A program made the position numbers and the translations under genes. From the NCBI RefSeq assembly GCF_014596465.1, contig NZ_MECK01000013.1, positions 1 through 64,000 on the forward strand: 64,000 bases of DNA. Direction: 5' to 3'. The notes under the pieces are model-generated. The model was not told the DNA's origin and ran no database searches. It saw only the letters and a list, made by a program, of their open reading frames with translations. Position 1 is the stretch's first letter; every line of letters starts with the position of its first letter. This stretch comes from Streptomyces sp. CBMA123 (lineage in GTDB: Bacteria; Actinomycetota; Actinomycetes; Streptomycetales; Streptomycetaceae). Of this stretch, positions 7,015-15,222 are shown piece by piece.

Positions 7015-9837
7015 ATGTACTTCGGCCTACTCGGCCCGCTCGTCGTCCGCCCCGGGAACACCGATCGCGACCAGCGGGCGGTCGGCGGCCCCAAGGTGCG
7101 CACCCTGCTCGCCACACTGCTGCTGGAGGCCAACCGGCCGGTCCCGCCGGACCGGCTCAAGGCCGCACTCTGGGGCGACCGGCCGCCGGCCTCGGCGAAC
7201 GCCTCGCTCCACAACATGCTGGCCAGGTTGCGGACGCAGCTCGATGACGCACCCGGCGACCGCTTGCGCTCCACACCGCTCGGCTACCTGCTGAGGGTCG
7301 CCGACGGTGAACTGGACGCCCAGCTCTTCGACCTGGGCGTCCGGCGTGCCCGTGACGCGCTGATGCGCGAGGACTGGGCCTCGGTGCGACGGGAGTCGAC
7401 GGCGGCGCTCGCGCTGTGGCGCGGCGTACCGCTGCTCGAGTTTCCGGACCTGCCGCAGGCGCAGGTGCCACGCCAGCAGTGGCAGGGCACCCGACTACAG
7501 GCGCTGGAGTGGCGGATCGAGGCGGAGCTTCACCTCGGTCAGGTGCGGGGCCTGGTGCCCGAGCTGACCGGGTTGACCGGCGAGCACCCGCTGCACGAGG
7601 CCTTCCACGCCCAGCTGATGCTGGTCCTGCACCGGCTCGGGCAGCGCTCCGAGGCTCTGGCGGCCCACCAGCGCCTGCGCCGCACACTGGTGGAGGAGCT
7701 CGGCACCGAGCCCGGAGTCGGTGTGCAGAACGTCCTCGAACTGGTGCTCAGGGATGGCCCCGCTGCGCCCGAGCCAGTCACGACGACCCCGTCCGTGCTC
7801 GACGTGCAGGCCCAACTTCCCTCCAGAATCGCCGACTTCACCGGCCGCCGAGCCGAGTTGGCGGCTCTGACCGGCCTGCTCGAGGCCCCTCCCGCCGCCG
7901 ACGTGCCCCGGGTGGCGGTCGTCTCGGGAATGGGCGGCATCGGCAAGACCGCTCTTGCCGTCAACGCCGCCCACGCCGTGAAGCACCACTACCCGGACGG
8001 CCAGCTGTACGCGGACCTCCGGGGCTTCGGAGCCGCCCCCGCACGTGATCCGCACGAGCTGCTCGCCGTCCTGCTCACGGCCCTGGACGACCGGTCGGCC
8101 GGGCCCGGCCGACCGGGTCGGCCGCTTCCCGAGCACACCGACGACCGGGCCGCGCTGCTGCGCACCGCCCTGGCCGACCGCCGGGTCCTGCTGGTGCTCG
8201 ACAACGCCCGAGACGCAGCCCAGGTCACTCCGTTGTTGCCGGGAGGCTCCCGGAGCGCCGTGATCGTCACCACCCGCAACACCCTCACGGACCTGCCGGC
8301 GAGCGTCCGGTTCTCCCTGGCGCCGCTCGACGTCGAGGAACAGCGTTCCCTCCTCTCCCGGCTCTGCGGGCCGGAGCGGATCCAGCGGGATCCCGACGGT
8401 GCGCTCCGTCTGCTGGCCGCCTGCGCGGGCCTGCCCCTCGCCCTGCGGATCACCGGCGCCCGGCTGTCGTCCAGGCCGGCCTGGTCCCTGGGTACCCTGG
8501 CCGAGCGCGTGGAGGACAGCCGGGGCCGGCTGCGCGCCCTGTCCGTGGGGAGCCTGGCCGTCGACGCCACCTTTGCCACCAGCTACCTCGCGATCCGCGA
8601 CAGCGACGACCCTGCGGAGCGCGAGGCTGCGCGGGCGTTTCGGCTGCTGGGCCTGTGGGCGGGCCATACGTTGGGGGTGGACGCCGCGGCCGCCCTGCTG
8701 GACCGTCCGCGGGAGCACGCGGCCGACTTGCTCGAACGGCTGGCGGACGTCCACCTGGTGCAGACGCCGGAGCCGTGGCGGTACCGGTTTCACGACCTGT
8801 TGGGGGAGTTCGCGGCGGAGCGGGTCCGTGCGGAGGAACCGGCCGAGGCGCGCGACGCGGCCGCCCTGCGGCTGGGCATCTGGTACGCGGTCGCCCTGGA
8901 GTCGGCCGGCACGGCCGTCGATCCGTCCAGAGCGCCACGTCTCGCCGAACCCCCTGCCGTACCGGCGCCCGCCTTCACCGACCCCCAGCACGCGCTGGAC
9001 TGGTGCCTTAAGGAGTTGCCCGTCATCAAGGAGGTGATCCGCAGGGCCGCGGACTCCTCTCGCCCCGATCTCACCTGGCGACTCGCGGTCTGGCTGATGG
9101 CGTACGCGCACACCTTCTGGTGGACCGGCGAGTGGGACGCGTGCCTGACCCTGGCGCTGAAGTCCGCCCAGGAGCACGGCGACCTGCTCGGCCAGGCCTG
9201 GACACTGCGCCGGCTCGGCGCGTCCCACGGTATGGCCTACCGCAACGACGAGGCGATCGAGGCCCTCGAAGCCGCACTGGCCCTCTTCGAGAACCACGGT
9301 GACGACGTCTGCAAGGCGGTCATCCTGGGGAACCTGTCCATGGCCTACAACCAGCAGGGCAGGTACGGGGCTGCCCTGGCGTACGCGGAGGTGGCCTGGG
9401 GACTCCAGCAGCAGGGCGGAGGGGAGGAGGGCGGGATCGGAGTGCTCGCCGCCCTGGCCCAGGCGTACCTGCAGATCGAGGACTTCGACGCCGCGCTCAC
9501 GCACTTCCGGGCGCTCCTCGAACGCTGCCGGAGCCGGGGCAACCTGACCTACACCGCCGTGGCCCTGGCCAACCTCGGTGACTGCCTGCGCGGACTCGAC
9601 CGGCAGGAGGAGGCCTTCGCGGCACTCGACGAGTCCCTGACGATCCGCCGGCGGCTGGGGGACATGAGCGGCATCGCCGACACCCTGGTCATCAGCGGCC
9701 GCGCCCACGCCCACTTCGGCCGGCAGTCCGAGGCCCGCGCCTGCTATGAACAGGCGGCCGAGATCGGCCACGCCCACGGCATCCCCGCCCTGCTCCGGCA
9801 GGGCCTCGACGGCCTGGAGCGGCTCGGGAACCTCTAG
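7015..9837 (+). CDS. SARP-NB-ARC-TPR transcriptional regulator (AfsR/SARP family)
   Basis: A 940-residue large SARP. Residues 1-95 form the OmpR-type winged helix (MYFGLLGPLVVRPG, NASLHNMLARLRTQLDD). Residues 100-245 form the bacterial transcriptional activation domain (FDLGVRRARDALMREDW to HQRLRRTLVEELGTEPG). A linker holds LPSRIADFTGR, then comes an NB-ARC/STAND ATPase with Walker A GMGGIGKT at 305-312 and RVLLVLDNARDAAQVTPLLP as the Walker B region. TPR-like helical repeats fill about 690-930. Such proteins bind direct heptamer repeats at biosynthetic promoters. The ATG at 7015 follows GGGGATCAACC; an upstream in-frame ATG at 6979 has no ribosome binding site. The nearest biosynthetic locus is the PKS group at 14-25 kb, so regulation of that cluster is plausible but unproven. 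Confidence 0.88.
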   Translation: MYFGLLGPLVVRPGNTDRDQRAVGGPKVRTLLATLLLEANRPVPPDRLKAALWGDRPPASANASLHNMLARLRTQLDDAPGDRLRSTPLGYLLRVADGELDAQLFDLGVRRARDALMREDWASVRRESTAALALWRGVPLLEFPDLPQAQVPRQQWQGTRLQALEWRIEAELHLGQVRGLVPELTGLTGEHPLHEAFHAQLMLVLHRLGQRSEALAAHQRLRRTLVEELGTEPGVGVQNVLELVLRDGPAAPEPVTTTPSVLDVQAQLPSRIADFTGRRAELAALTGLLEAPPAADVPRVAVVSGMGGIGKTALAVNAAHAVKHHYPDGQLYADLRGFGAAPARDPHELLAVLLTALDDRSAGPGRPGRPLPEHTDDRAALLRTALADRRVLLVLDNARDAAQVTPLLPGGSRSAVIVTTRNTLTDLPASVRFSLAPLDVEEQRSLLSRLCGPERIQRDPDGALRLLAACAGLPLALRITGARLSSRPAWSLGTLAERVEDSRGRLRALSVGSLAVDATFATSYLAIRDSDDPAEREAARAFRLLGLWAGHTLGVDAAAALLDRPREHAADLLERLADVHLVQTPEPWRYRFHDLLGEFAAERVRAEEPAEARDAAALRLGIWYAVALESAGTAVDPSRAPRLAEPPAVPAPAFTDPQHALDWCLKELPVIKEVIRRAADSSRPDLTWRLAVWLMAYAHTFWWTGEWDACLTLALKSAQEHGDLLGQAWTLRRLGASHGMAYRNDEAIEALEAALALFENHGDDVCKAVILGNLSMAYNQQGRYGAALAYAEVAWGLQQQGGGEEGGIGVLAALAQAYLQIEDFDAALTHFRALLERCRSRGNLTYTAVALANLGDCLRGLDRQEEAFAALDESLTIRRRLGDMSGIADTLVISGRAHAHFGRQSEARACYEQAAEIGHAHGIPALLRQGLDGLERLGNL

Positions 9838-9850
9838 CGGTGAACGCGCC

Positions 9851-9886
9851 GGTGCCGCCCGGGGGTCGAGGCCCTCGGGCGGCGCC
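9851..9886. terminator. Bidirectional terminator between convergent genes
   Basis: A 15-bp GC-rich stem (arms 9851-9865 and 9872-9886, two G-T-type mismatches) with a 6-base loop. It lies in the 63-bp gap between the converging SARP and esterase genes. Confidence 0.65.
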
Positions 9887-9900
9887 GGCGGGGGTGGCCG

Positions 9901-11472
9901 TCAGCTGGTGGGTATGCCGGTGGCTACCTGACCGAGGCCGTTCCAGCTCCCGTGGCCGTCGCCGCCGTTCCAGGTGTAGACGGTGGCTGCGTTGGACGGC
10001 GGGTCGGTGCGGATGTAGTCCGCGTTGCCGCCGCCGTCGAAGTCGGCGAACTGGACGCGGTCCTGGTCGGTGGTGAGGCCGGTGGCGACCTGGCCCAGGG
10101 CCACCCAGCCTCCGCCGGTGTCGCCGCCGCGGTTCAGCCAGACCCGTACGGCGCCGCTGGGGTCGATGACGGCGTAGTCGGCCCGGCCGTCGCCGTCGAA
10201 GTCCGCGAGCCGCACCCGGCCGGCGTCGGTCGTCAGCCCGGTGGCGACCTGGCCCCGGTCCTGCCAGCCGCCGCGCCCGTCGCCGCCCTTGTTGAGGAAC
10301 ACGCGCACCGAGCCGTCCGGGTTGACCACCGCGTAGTCGGCCCGGCCGTCGCCGTCGAAGTCCGCGAGCTTCACGCGGTCGGCGTCGGTCGTGAGGCCGG
10401 TGGCGACCTGGCCGAGCTCCTGCCAGCCGCCGTGGCCGTCGCCGCCGCGGTTCAGCCAGACCCGTACGGCTCCGTCGGGGTCGATGACCTCGTAGTCGGC
10501 CCGGCCGTCGCCGTCGAAGTCGGCGAAGCGCACGCGGCTCGGGTCGGTGGTGGCGCCGGTGGCGACCTGGCCGTAGTCCTGCCAGCCGCCGTGGCCGTCG
10601 CCGCCCTTGTTCAGCCAGACGTGCACCGAGCCGTCCGGGTTGAGGGTGATGTAGTCGGCCTTGCCGTCGCCGTCGAAGTCCGCGTACCGGACCCGGCCCA
10701 GCCCGCCCGATTCGCTGCCGGTGTTCGACGTTACGGAGGCCCGGGCGGCGCCAGCGGAGTACGCCTGGTCCAGCCCGGTGTAGAAGGCCTGCGCCATCCG
10801 GTTGTAGCCGCGGTCGTTGGGGTGGAGGCGGTCGGTCATCTCGGCGGGCGTCAGGGCCGGCGGCTCCACGTACCGGAAGCTGTTCCCTGCCTGGGCCTCG
10901 ATCGCCTGCAACTGCCGGGCCCGGTCGTTGTAGCCGGACGGCGGGGCCTGGAGGCCCTGGGTGGTGGGGATCACGCCCTCCATGACCACCGCGATCCCGG
11001 GCCGGTCCGCGTAGATCCGGTCCACCAGTGCCTTGAGGCGGTCGGGCGCGTGGGTCGGGTCGGTGCTGCGGTCGAGGTCGTTGACGCCGATGTGCAGCAG
11101 GACCACGTCCGGGTGGGCCTCGGCGAGCCACTGGTCGATCCCGGCCCGGATGTCGTCGACCATGTAGCCGGAGTGGCCCTCGTGGGCGAGGTCGGACAGC
11201 TGGCCGCCGGCCTGGGAGCCCACGAACCGTACGGTGTAGCGGGACTGGCCGGCGACGAGCTTCCACAAGGGAGCCCGGTAGGAGGAGGCGGTGGCGCTGC
11301 CGGCGCCCGCGGTGATCGAGTCGCCGAGCGGCATGACGCGCAGCGACGGTACGGCGCCGGAGGTGGCGGCGGCCGGGGTCGCGGCGTGTGCGGCCGGGAG
11401 GGCGGTGGTGCCGGCCGCGCCCAGCAGGGCGGTCAGGCCGAGGGCCAAGGTGCGTTTCAAGGTTCCCCCCAT
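9901..11472 (-). CDS. Secreted SGNH hydrolase with five FG-GAP/VCBS repeats
   Basis: A 523-residue exported protein. A signal peptide occupies about 1-31 (MGGTLKRTLALGLTALLGAA, then AAHA). The SGNH/GDSL esterase domain spans about 45-255: block I GDSITAG (Ser 52), block III HIGVNDL, and catalytic Asp-His in DRLHPNDRGY. Five ~52-residue FG-GAP/VCBS repeats follow, each with a calcium-type loop DFDGDGRADY and the phrase NRGGDGHGGW...GQVATG. The last repeat is degenerate (DFDGGGNADY). A likely role is deacylation of an extracellular ester, with the repeats as a beta-propeller scaffold. The ATG at 11472 follows a weak GGGGGGAAC-type site. The neighbour at 11550-12854 shares the repeat block but has a different N-terminal domain. 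Confidence 0.9.
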   Translation of the reverse strand: MGGTLKRTLALGLTALLGAAGTTALPAAHAATPAAATSGAVPSLRVMPLGDSITAGAGSATASSYRAPLWKLVAGQSRYTVRFVGSQAGGQLSDLAHEGHSGYMVDDIRAGIDQWLAEAHPDVVLLHIGVNDLDRSTDPTHAPDRLKALVDRIYADRPGIAVVMEGVIPTTQGLQAPPSGYNDRARQLQAIEAQAGNSFRYVEPPALTPAEMTDRLHPNDRGYNRMAQAFYTGLDQAYSAGAARASVTSNTGSESGGLGRVRYADFDGDGKADYITLNPDGSVHVWLNKGGDGHGGWQDYGQVATGATTDPSRVRFADFDGDGRADYEVIDPDGAVRVWLNRGGDGHGGWQELGQVATGLTTDADRVKLADFDGDGRADYAVVNPDGSVRVFLNKGGDGRGGWQDRGQVATGLTTDAGRVRLADFDGDGRADYAVIDPSGAVRVWLNRGGDTGGGWVALGQVATGLTTDQDRVQFADFDGGGNADYIRTDPPSNAATVYTWNGGDGHGSWNGLGQVATGIPTS

Positions 11473-11498
11473 GATGTGAAGCGGGTTTAGGGCAGGAG

Positions 11499-11532
11499 GT
11501 GGGGGCTTCGGCTGACGGACCGAAGCCCCCAC
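11499..11532. terminator. Terminator of the lectin gene
   Basis: A perfect 13-bp stem, GTGGGGGCTTCGG with its complement, and an 8-base loop. It lies just after the stop of the minus-strand ricin-repeat gene. Confidence 0.7.
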
Positions 11533-11549
11533 GTGACAGGTGGCGAGAA

Positions 11550-12854
11550 TCAGGCGCCGGTGGCGACCTGGCCGAGGTTGGTCCAGCCGCCGTGGCCGTC
11601 GCCACCATCGTTGCGGTAGACGTTGACCGAACCGTTCGGGTTGGTGGTGACGTAGTCACTACGGCCGTCGCCGGTGAAGTCGGCGAGGGTCACGGCGTTC
11701 TGGTCGCTGGTGGTGCCGGTGGCGATCTGCCCGTAGTTGGTCCAGCCGCCGTGGCCGTCGCCGCCGCGGTTGAGGTAGGTGACGACCGAGCCGTTGCCGC
11801 CGATGGCGGAGTAGTCGGCCCTGCCGTCGCCGTCGATGTCAGCGAGGCGAACGCGGCTGGGGTCGGTGGTGAGGCCGCTGGCGATCTGCCCGTAGTTGAC
11901 CCAGCCGGCGCCGGTGTCGCCGCCGCGGTTGAGGTAGGTGACGACCGAGCCGTTCGGGTTGATGACGTTGTAGTCCGCCCGGCCGTCGCCGTCGATGTCG
12001 GCGAACCGCACCCGACTGGCGTCGGTCGTCAGGCCGGTGGCGACGATGCCGAGGTCCTGCCAGCCGCCGTGGCCATCGCCGCCGCGGTTGAGGTAGACGT
12101 GCACCGAGCCGTCCGGGTTGATGCAGATGTAGTCGGCCCTGCCGTCGCCGTCGAAGTCGGCGAAGCGCACGCGGCTGGTGTCCGAGGTGAGGCCGGTGGC
12201 GACCTGGCCGAAGGACGTCCAGCCGCCGCCGGTGTCGCCGCCGTTGTTCAGCCAGACGTTGACCGCGCCGGTGGAGCCGATGGTGATGTAGTCGGCCCTG
12301 CCGTCACCGTCGAAGTCCGCCCACTTCACCCGGCCGGTGCCCGCCTCCGTACCGTTGTGGTGGTTCGGCTGGGTCCTGATCATGCGCCACTGGGCGTTGC
12401 TGCCCTGGAAGCCCGGCATGCAGGTGAGGGTCTGGCCGTTGAGGAGCTTGAGGAAGCAGCCGTTGGGGCTGCTGATGGTCGTCCAGTCGCCCGTGGTGGA
12501 GCCGAACATCCAGGCAGTGTTGTAGTCGTGGGTCCCGCAGGCCACGGACAGGGCGTTGGCGTGGGTGTCCGTGGCAAGGCAGGAACCGCCGGCGGAGAGG
12601 TCCTTGAGCTGGTTCTGGGCCTGGACCCCGAACCACTGGTCGGGGCTGCTGCCACAAGGGGCGATCTCCAACTGCGCGACCTCCCAAGTGGGCGAGCCCT
12701 GAAGACACAGGCCGGTCGCCTGGTTCTGGATCTCGAACGCGTAGTAGGGCTGTGCGGTCGCCTGCCCCACGGAGAACGACAGACCGGTCGGCAGCATGAC
12801 GACGACAGTCAAGGCGGCTCTGATGCGGCGGAGTCGGAGGAATCCGGGTTTCAC
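11550..12854 (-). CDS. Secreted ricin-type beta-trefoil lectin with five FG-GAP/VCBS repeats
   Basis: A 434-residue protein starting at GTG 12854 (VKPGFLRLRRIRAALTVVV), after an AGGCAGGAC site. A signal peptide ends near SVGQATAQ. Residues about 38-175 form a ricin/CBM13-like domain (YYAFEIQNQATGLCLQG, SSPDQWFGVQAQNQLKDLSA, SNAQWRMI). Five ~52-residue repeats follow with loops DFDGDGRADY and DIDGDGRADY, the same scaffold as the downstream esterase. It probably binds extracellular polysaccharide. No catalytic domain is seen. The strong repeat similarity to the neighbour indicates a duplication followed by exchange of N-terminal domains. Confidence 0.85.
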   Translation of the reverse strand: MKPGFLRLRRIRAALTVVVMLPTGLSFSVGQATAQPYYAFEIQNQATGLCLQGSPTWEVAQLEIAPCGSSPDQWFGVQAQNQLKDLSAGGSCLATDTHANALSVACGTHDYNTAWMFGSTTGDWTTISSPNGCFLKLLNGQTLTCMPGFQGSNAQWRMIRTQPNHHNGTEAGTGRVKWADFDGDGRADYITIGSTGAVNVWLNNGGDTGGGWTSFGQVATGLTSDTSRVRFADFDGDGRADYICINPDGSVHVYLNRGGDGHGGWQDLGIVATGLTTDASRVRFADIDGDGRADYNVINPNGSVVTYLNRGGDTGAGWVNYGQIASGLTTDPSRVRLADIDGDGRADYSAIGGNGSVVTYLNRGGDGHGGWTNYGQIATGTTSDQNAVTLADFTGDGRSDYVTTNPNGSVNVYRNDGGDGHGGWTNLGQVATGA

Positions 12855-13230
12855 GTGTCCTGCCTCTGGCGTTGGGTGTGCGTGCCCCGCCCCGGGCCTC
12901 GCTGCCGGGGCGGTCACGCGGGAACGGCACGAGGCTGGCGGCGACCTCCAACCGCGGCCCAACAATCGACCAACCGCCCGAGGCAGCACCCGGATCAGCG
13001 AACCCGGGCCGTACGCCCGACCCGTCGGCGCCCGGGTCCCACGCGTTCGCGCGGACCTCGCCGTCGGTGGGACAGGTGGTGACCCGGAGCGGCAAGAACA
13101 CCAGCGGCACGGAGAAGGTTCCGTACAGCGCGTTCCGACCAGGCGCCTCGTGGTACCCGCAAAACCTGAGCCAGTGGGTGTGCCCCCGATGCGCCACTGT
13201 ACTGCGGTCGGCCTGACCGCTTCTTCTTTG

Positions 13231-13261
13231 GCCCGAGGTAAGAAATCCGCACCTCGGGCTC
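13231..13261. other. Stem-loop in an intergenic region
   Basis: A 9-bp stem (GCCCGAGGT and complement) with an 11-base loop. It lies in the ~515-bp region between the divergent lectin gene and the 13371 gene, where no other gene is seen. It may be a terminator or a leader structure. Confidence 0.35.
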
Positions 13262-13370
13262 ACTCATTCCTGCGCACCGCCTGACTGCGCCTGCGCGCTC
13301 TTGACGTGCCGTCACCGGCGGCTGGAACGTCGTGCAAAACCGCGCAACCGACGTGGTACGGGAGGCCGTC

Positions 13371-13634
13371 ATGACGCTACGGTTCGCCGGGGTGGACCCC
13401 AACACCGGCAAGGACGAGAGCCCGATGGTGTGGGTGGACGACGCCAAGAGGGAGCTGGTCTTCCAGGGCATCAAGCCCGATGAGGCGCTGCTGACGGAGA
13501 TCGGTACGACCGAGTGGGTGGCCGGCCACGCCGTCGGCACTCCCGACCACGAGAATGTGACCCGCATCCCGCTGCGCATGGCGGCGATCATCAGGAAGGC
13601 ATTGGACGATGCCGAACGTGACGGCCTTCTCTGA
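13371..13634 (+). CDS. Small hypothetical protein upstream of DUF6879 gene
   Basis: An 87-residue soluble protein with ATG at 13371 after GGGAGG. The sequence (MTLRFAGVDPNTGKDESPMV, then WVDDAKRELVFQGIKPDEAL) matches the small proteins that lie directly 5' of DUF6879 genes in streptomycetes, often near an Xre regulator and a DUF397 protein, which are absent here. It overlaps the next gene by 26 bases, so the two are co-transcribed and probably translationally coupled. Its function is unknown; a role in a developmental or sensory switch is only suggested by the family context. Confidence 0.7.
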   Translation: MTLRFAGVDPNTGKDESPMVWVDDAKRELVFQGIKPDEALLTEIGTTEWVAGHAVGTPDHENVTRIPLRMAAIIRKALDDAERDGLL

Positions 13635-14124
13635 GCTGCTGGCCGGCGCCGAGCACTCTGCGGTGCACCTGGAGATGCGCGACTCCTATGGAATCGCCGG
13701 CGAGGCCGCGGAGTTCGAGCAGTTCCAGCGAACCGGCGTGCACCCGGACCTCGATCCCGAGGGCGAGGGATGGTCCGGCTGGGTGTCGATGATCCGGGCC
13801 GCCGTCGCCCGCGGTGTCGTGGTGCGCCGGGCCCGGATCGTCTCCGAGCCGGTCACCGCGTACATCCGCTACGAGCACGCCGGGACCGTGGTCAACCTCG
13901 CGGCCGGCGAACAGGTCCGCTGGCTGCCGCGCCGCCGGGCCTCCGACCTCGCGCTGCCGGGCAACGACTTCTGGCTGTTCGACGGCAGGATCGTCCGGTT
14001 CAACCACTTCACCGGCGACGGAGTCTCGGCCGGACCGGAGATGTGCGAGGGCCCAGCCGTCGCGAAGCTCTGCGCGGGCCTCGAGCTGCGCTACCCGGCG
14101 CTGCGTACGGAGCCGCGGGGCTGA
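13609..14124 (+). CDS. DUF6879 family protein
   Basis: A 171-residue protein. Family signatures are MRDSYGIAGEAAEFEQFQRT near the N-terminus, RRARIVSEPVTAYIRYEH in the middle, then VRWLPRRRASDLALPGNDFW, LFDGRIVRFNHF and a C-terminal AVAKLCAGLELRYPAL helix. DUF6879 proteins are widespread in Streptomyces, usually one of several paralogues encoded with DUF397 and Xre partners; their biochemistry is not known to me. The gene is intact and overlaps the preceding gene. Confidence 0.8.
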   Translation: MPNVTAFSELLAGAEHSAVHLEMRDSYGIAGEAAEFEQFQRTGVHPDLDPEGEGWSGWVSMIRAAVARGVVVRRARIVSEPVTAYIRYEHAGTVVNLAAGEQVRWLPRRRASDLALPGNDFWLFDGRIVRFNHFTGDGVSAGPEMCEGPAVAKLCAGLELRYPALRTEPRG

Positions 14125-14274
14125 AACCGGGAACGGCACCCGCTCCACCCGCACGGCACACCCCCGCCCCTTGGAGCAGCGACAGCCGATGCGCGGAACG
14201 CGACCGCCGCTGCCGAGCGGATCGGGTCTCCCGCTCCGTCCCCTTCGGCTTCTCCTGCCCGACCGCCGACGGCG

Positions 14275-15222
14275 TCACCGCTGCCCCCAGTCCCACGGGG
14301 CCAGCTGGGCGCCGCGCAGGCACGCCACTTGGTGGACCGCCAGGTCGCGGGTCCGGGAGTCGAGGCGGGCGCGGCGCACGGTGTCCATCACGGCGGTGAG
14401 CACGACGACGTCGCGCACGACCTGGTAGCCCGACCACGCGCCGATGCGGTCGCAGGGCATCGCGGCGTCGGTCCGGCCGTGCGCGGTGTAGGTGCGGTGA
14501 TAGGCCTGCAAGTCGTCGCGGCGGCCGCGCAGCAGCTCGTTGCTCCAGCGCGCGGCGACCAGGTCCCACTCCCGGTGGCCGCGCCACAGCGGTCCGCGCA
14601 GCGCCAGCCGCGGGTGCGTCCCGCCGCCGTGGCAGCGAGCGAGTCGTCGGGCGCCGAGGATGACGGTGGGCGGGGTCGGCCAGTCGATGCCTGCCCACTC
14701 CGCGCGCAGCCAGGTGGTGCACTCGAACAGGAACCGGCGGGCGGACTCGCTCAGCGGGGTGTCGTCCAGGCCGTCCAGCAGGCCGGCGAACGGGTCGTGG
14801 TCCTCCAGCCACAGCGCGGACCCGGGATGGATCCGGTGCACCGCGGCGGTCACCCGGGCGCTCAGTGACTCGTCCCGGCGTCGTTCCCCGGGGTCGTGCC
14901 AGAAGGTGACGGCCCGGCCGGCAGCCGTGCGCACGCCGCCGTAGTACGGGGTGACGACGGCCACCCGGTGCTGTTCCAGCAGCTCCGCGCCCCGCACCAG
15001 CGCCCATGCCTCGTCCTGACCCGTGTGCACCAGGGCGATCGCGCGCGAGGCGGGCAGCGACCAGACGTCGTGGGGGTGGTCGCTGACCAGCTCGGCGTGG
15101 CGGGCGTCGTCGCCGGTGGCCGCGCAGGCCTGGGCCAGGGCCACGTAGGACGCTGTGACGTCCTGTCTGCGGGTGCGGCCGGTGGTCTTGAGTAGCGCGC
15201 TGGTGCTCGGTCCGATGCTCAC
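14275..15222 (-). CDS. Aminoglycoside-phosphotransferase-like protein, coupled to IstA-derived gene
   Basis: A 315-residue protein starting at GTG 15222, which overlaps the upstream stop (GTGA) and has AAGGA seven bases upstream. The N-terminal ~70 residues are helical (ASYVALAQACAATGDDARHA). The rest resembles a degenerate APH/choline-kinase fold: a YYGGVRTAAGRAVTFWHDPG lobe, RVTAAVHRIHP, then RLARCHGGGTHPRLALRGPL and RGHREWDLVAARWSNELL in place of the usual catalytic-loop and metal-binding blocks (HGDLH, DWE..DLA). Because those motifs are eroded, kinase activity is doubtful. The coupling to a DNA-binding protein suggests a regulatory pair. The family call is tentative. Confidence 0.5.
   Translation of the reverse strand: MSIGPSTSALLKTTGRTRRQDVTASYVALAQACAATGDDARHAELVSDHPHDVWSLPASRAIALVHTGQDEAWALVRGAELLEQHRVAVVTPYYGGVRTAAGRAVTFWHDPGERRRDESLSARVTAAVHRIHPGSALWLEDHDPFAGLLDGLDDTPLSESARRFLFECTTWLRAEWAGIDWPTPPTVILGARRLARCHGGGTHPRLALRGPLWRGHREWDLVAARWSNELLRGRRDDLQAYHRTYTAHGRTDAAMPCDRIGAWSGYQVVRDVVVLTAVMDTVRRARLDSRTRDLAVHQVACLRGAQLAPWDWGQR

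Noticed and set aside
7495-9777. 760-codon minus-strand frame opposite the SARP gene
   Set aside because: Shadow frame; the SARP has clear domains and a ribosome binding site.
9952-11490. Long plus-strand frame rich in Val/Gly/Ala
   Set aside because: It is the antisense shadow of the esterase-repeat gene. The minus strand has a signal peptide, SGNH motifs and regular repeats.
11499-13082. Long plus-strand frame opposite the lectin gene
   Set aside because: Shadow of the FG-GAP repeats and no domain of its own.
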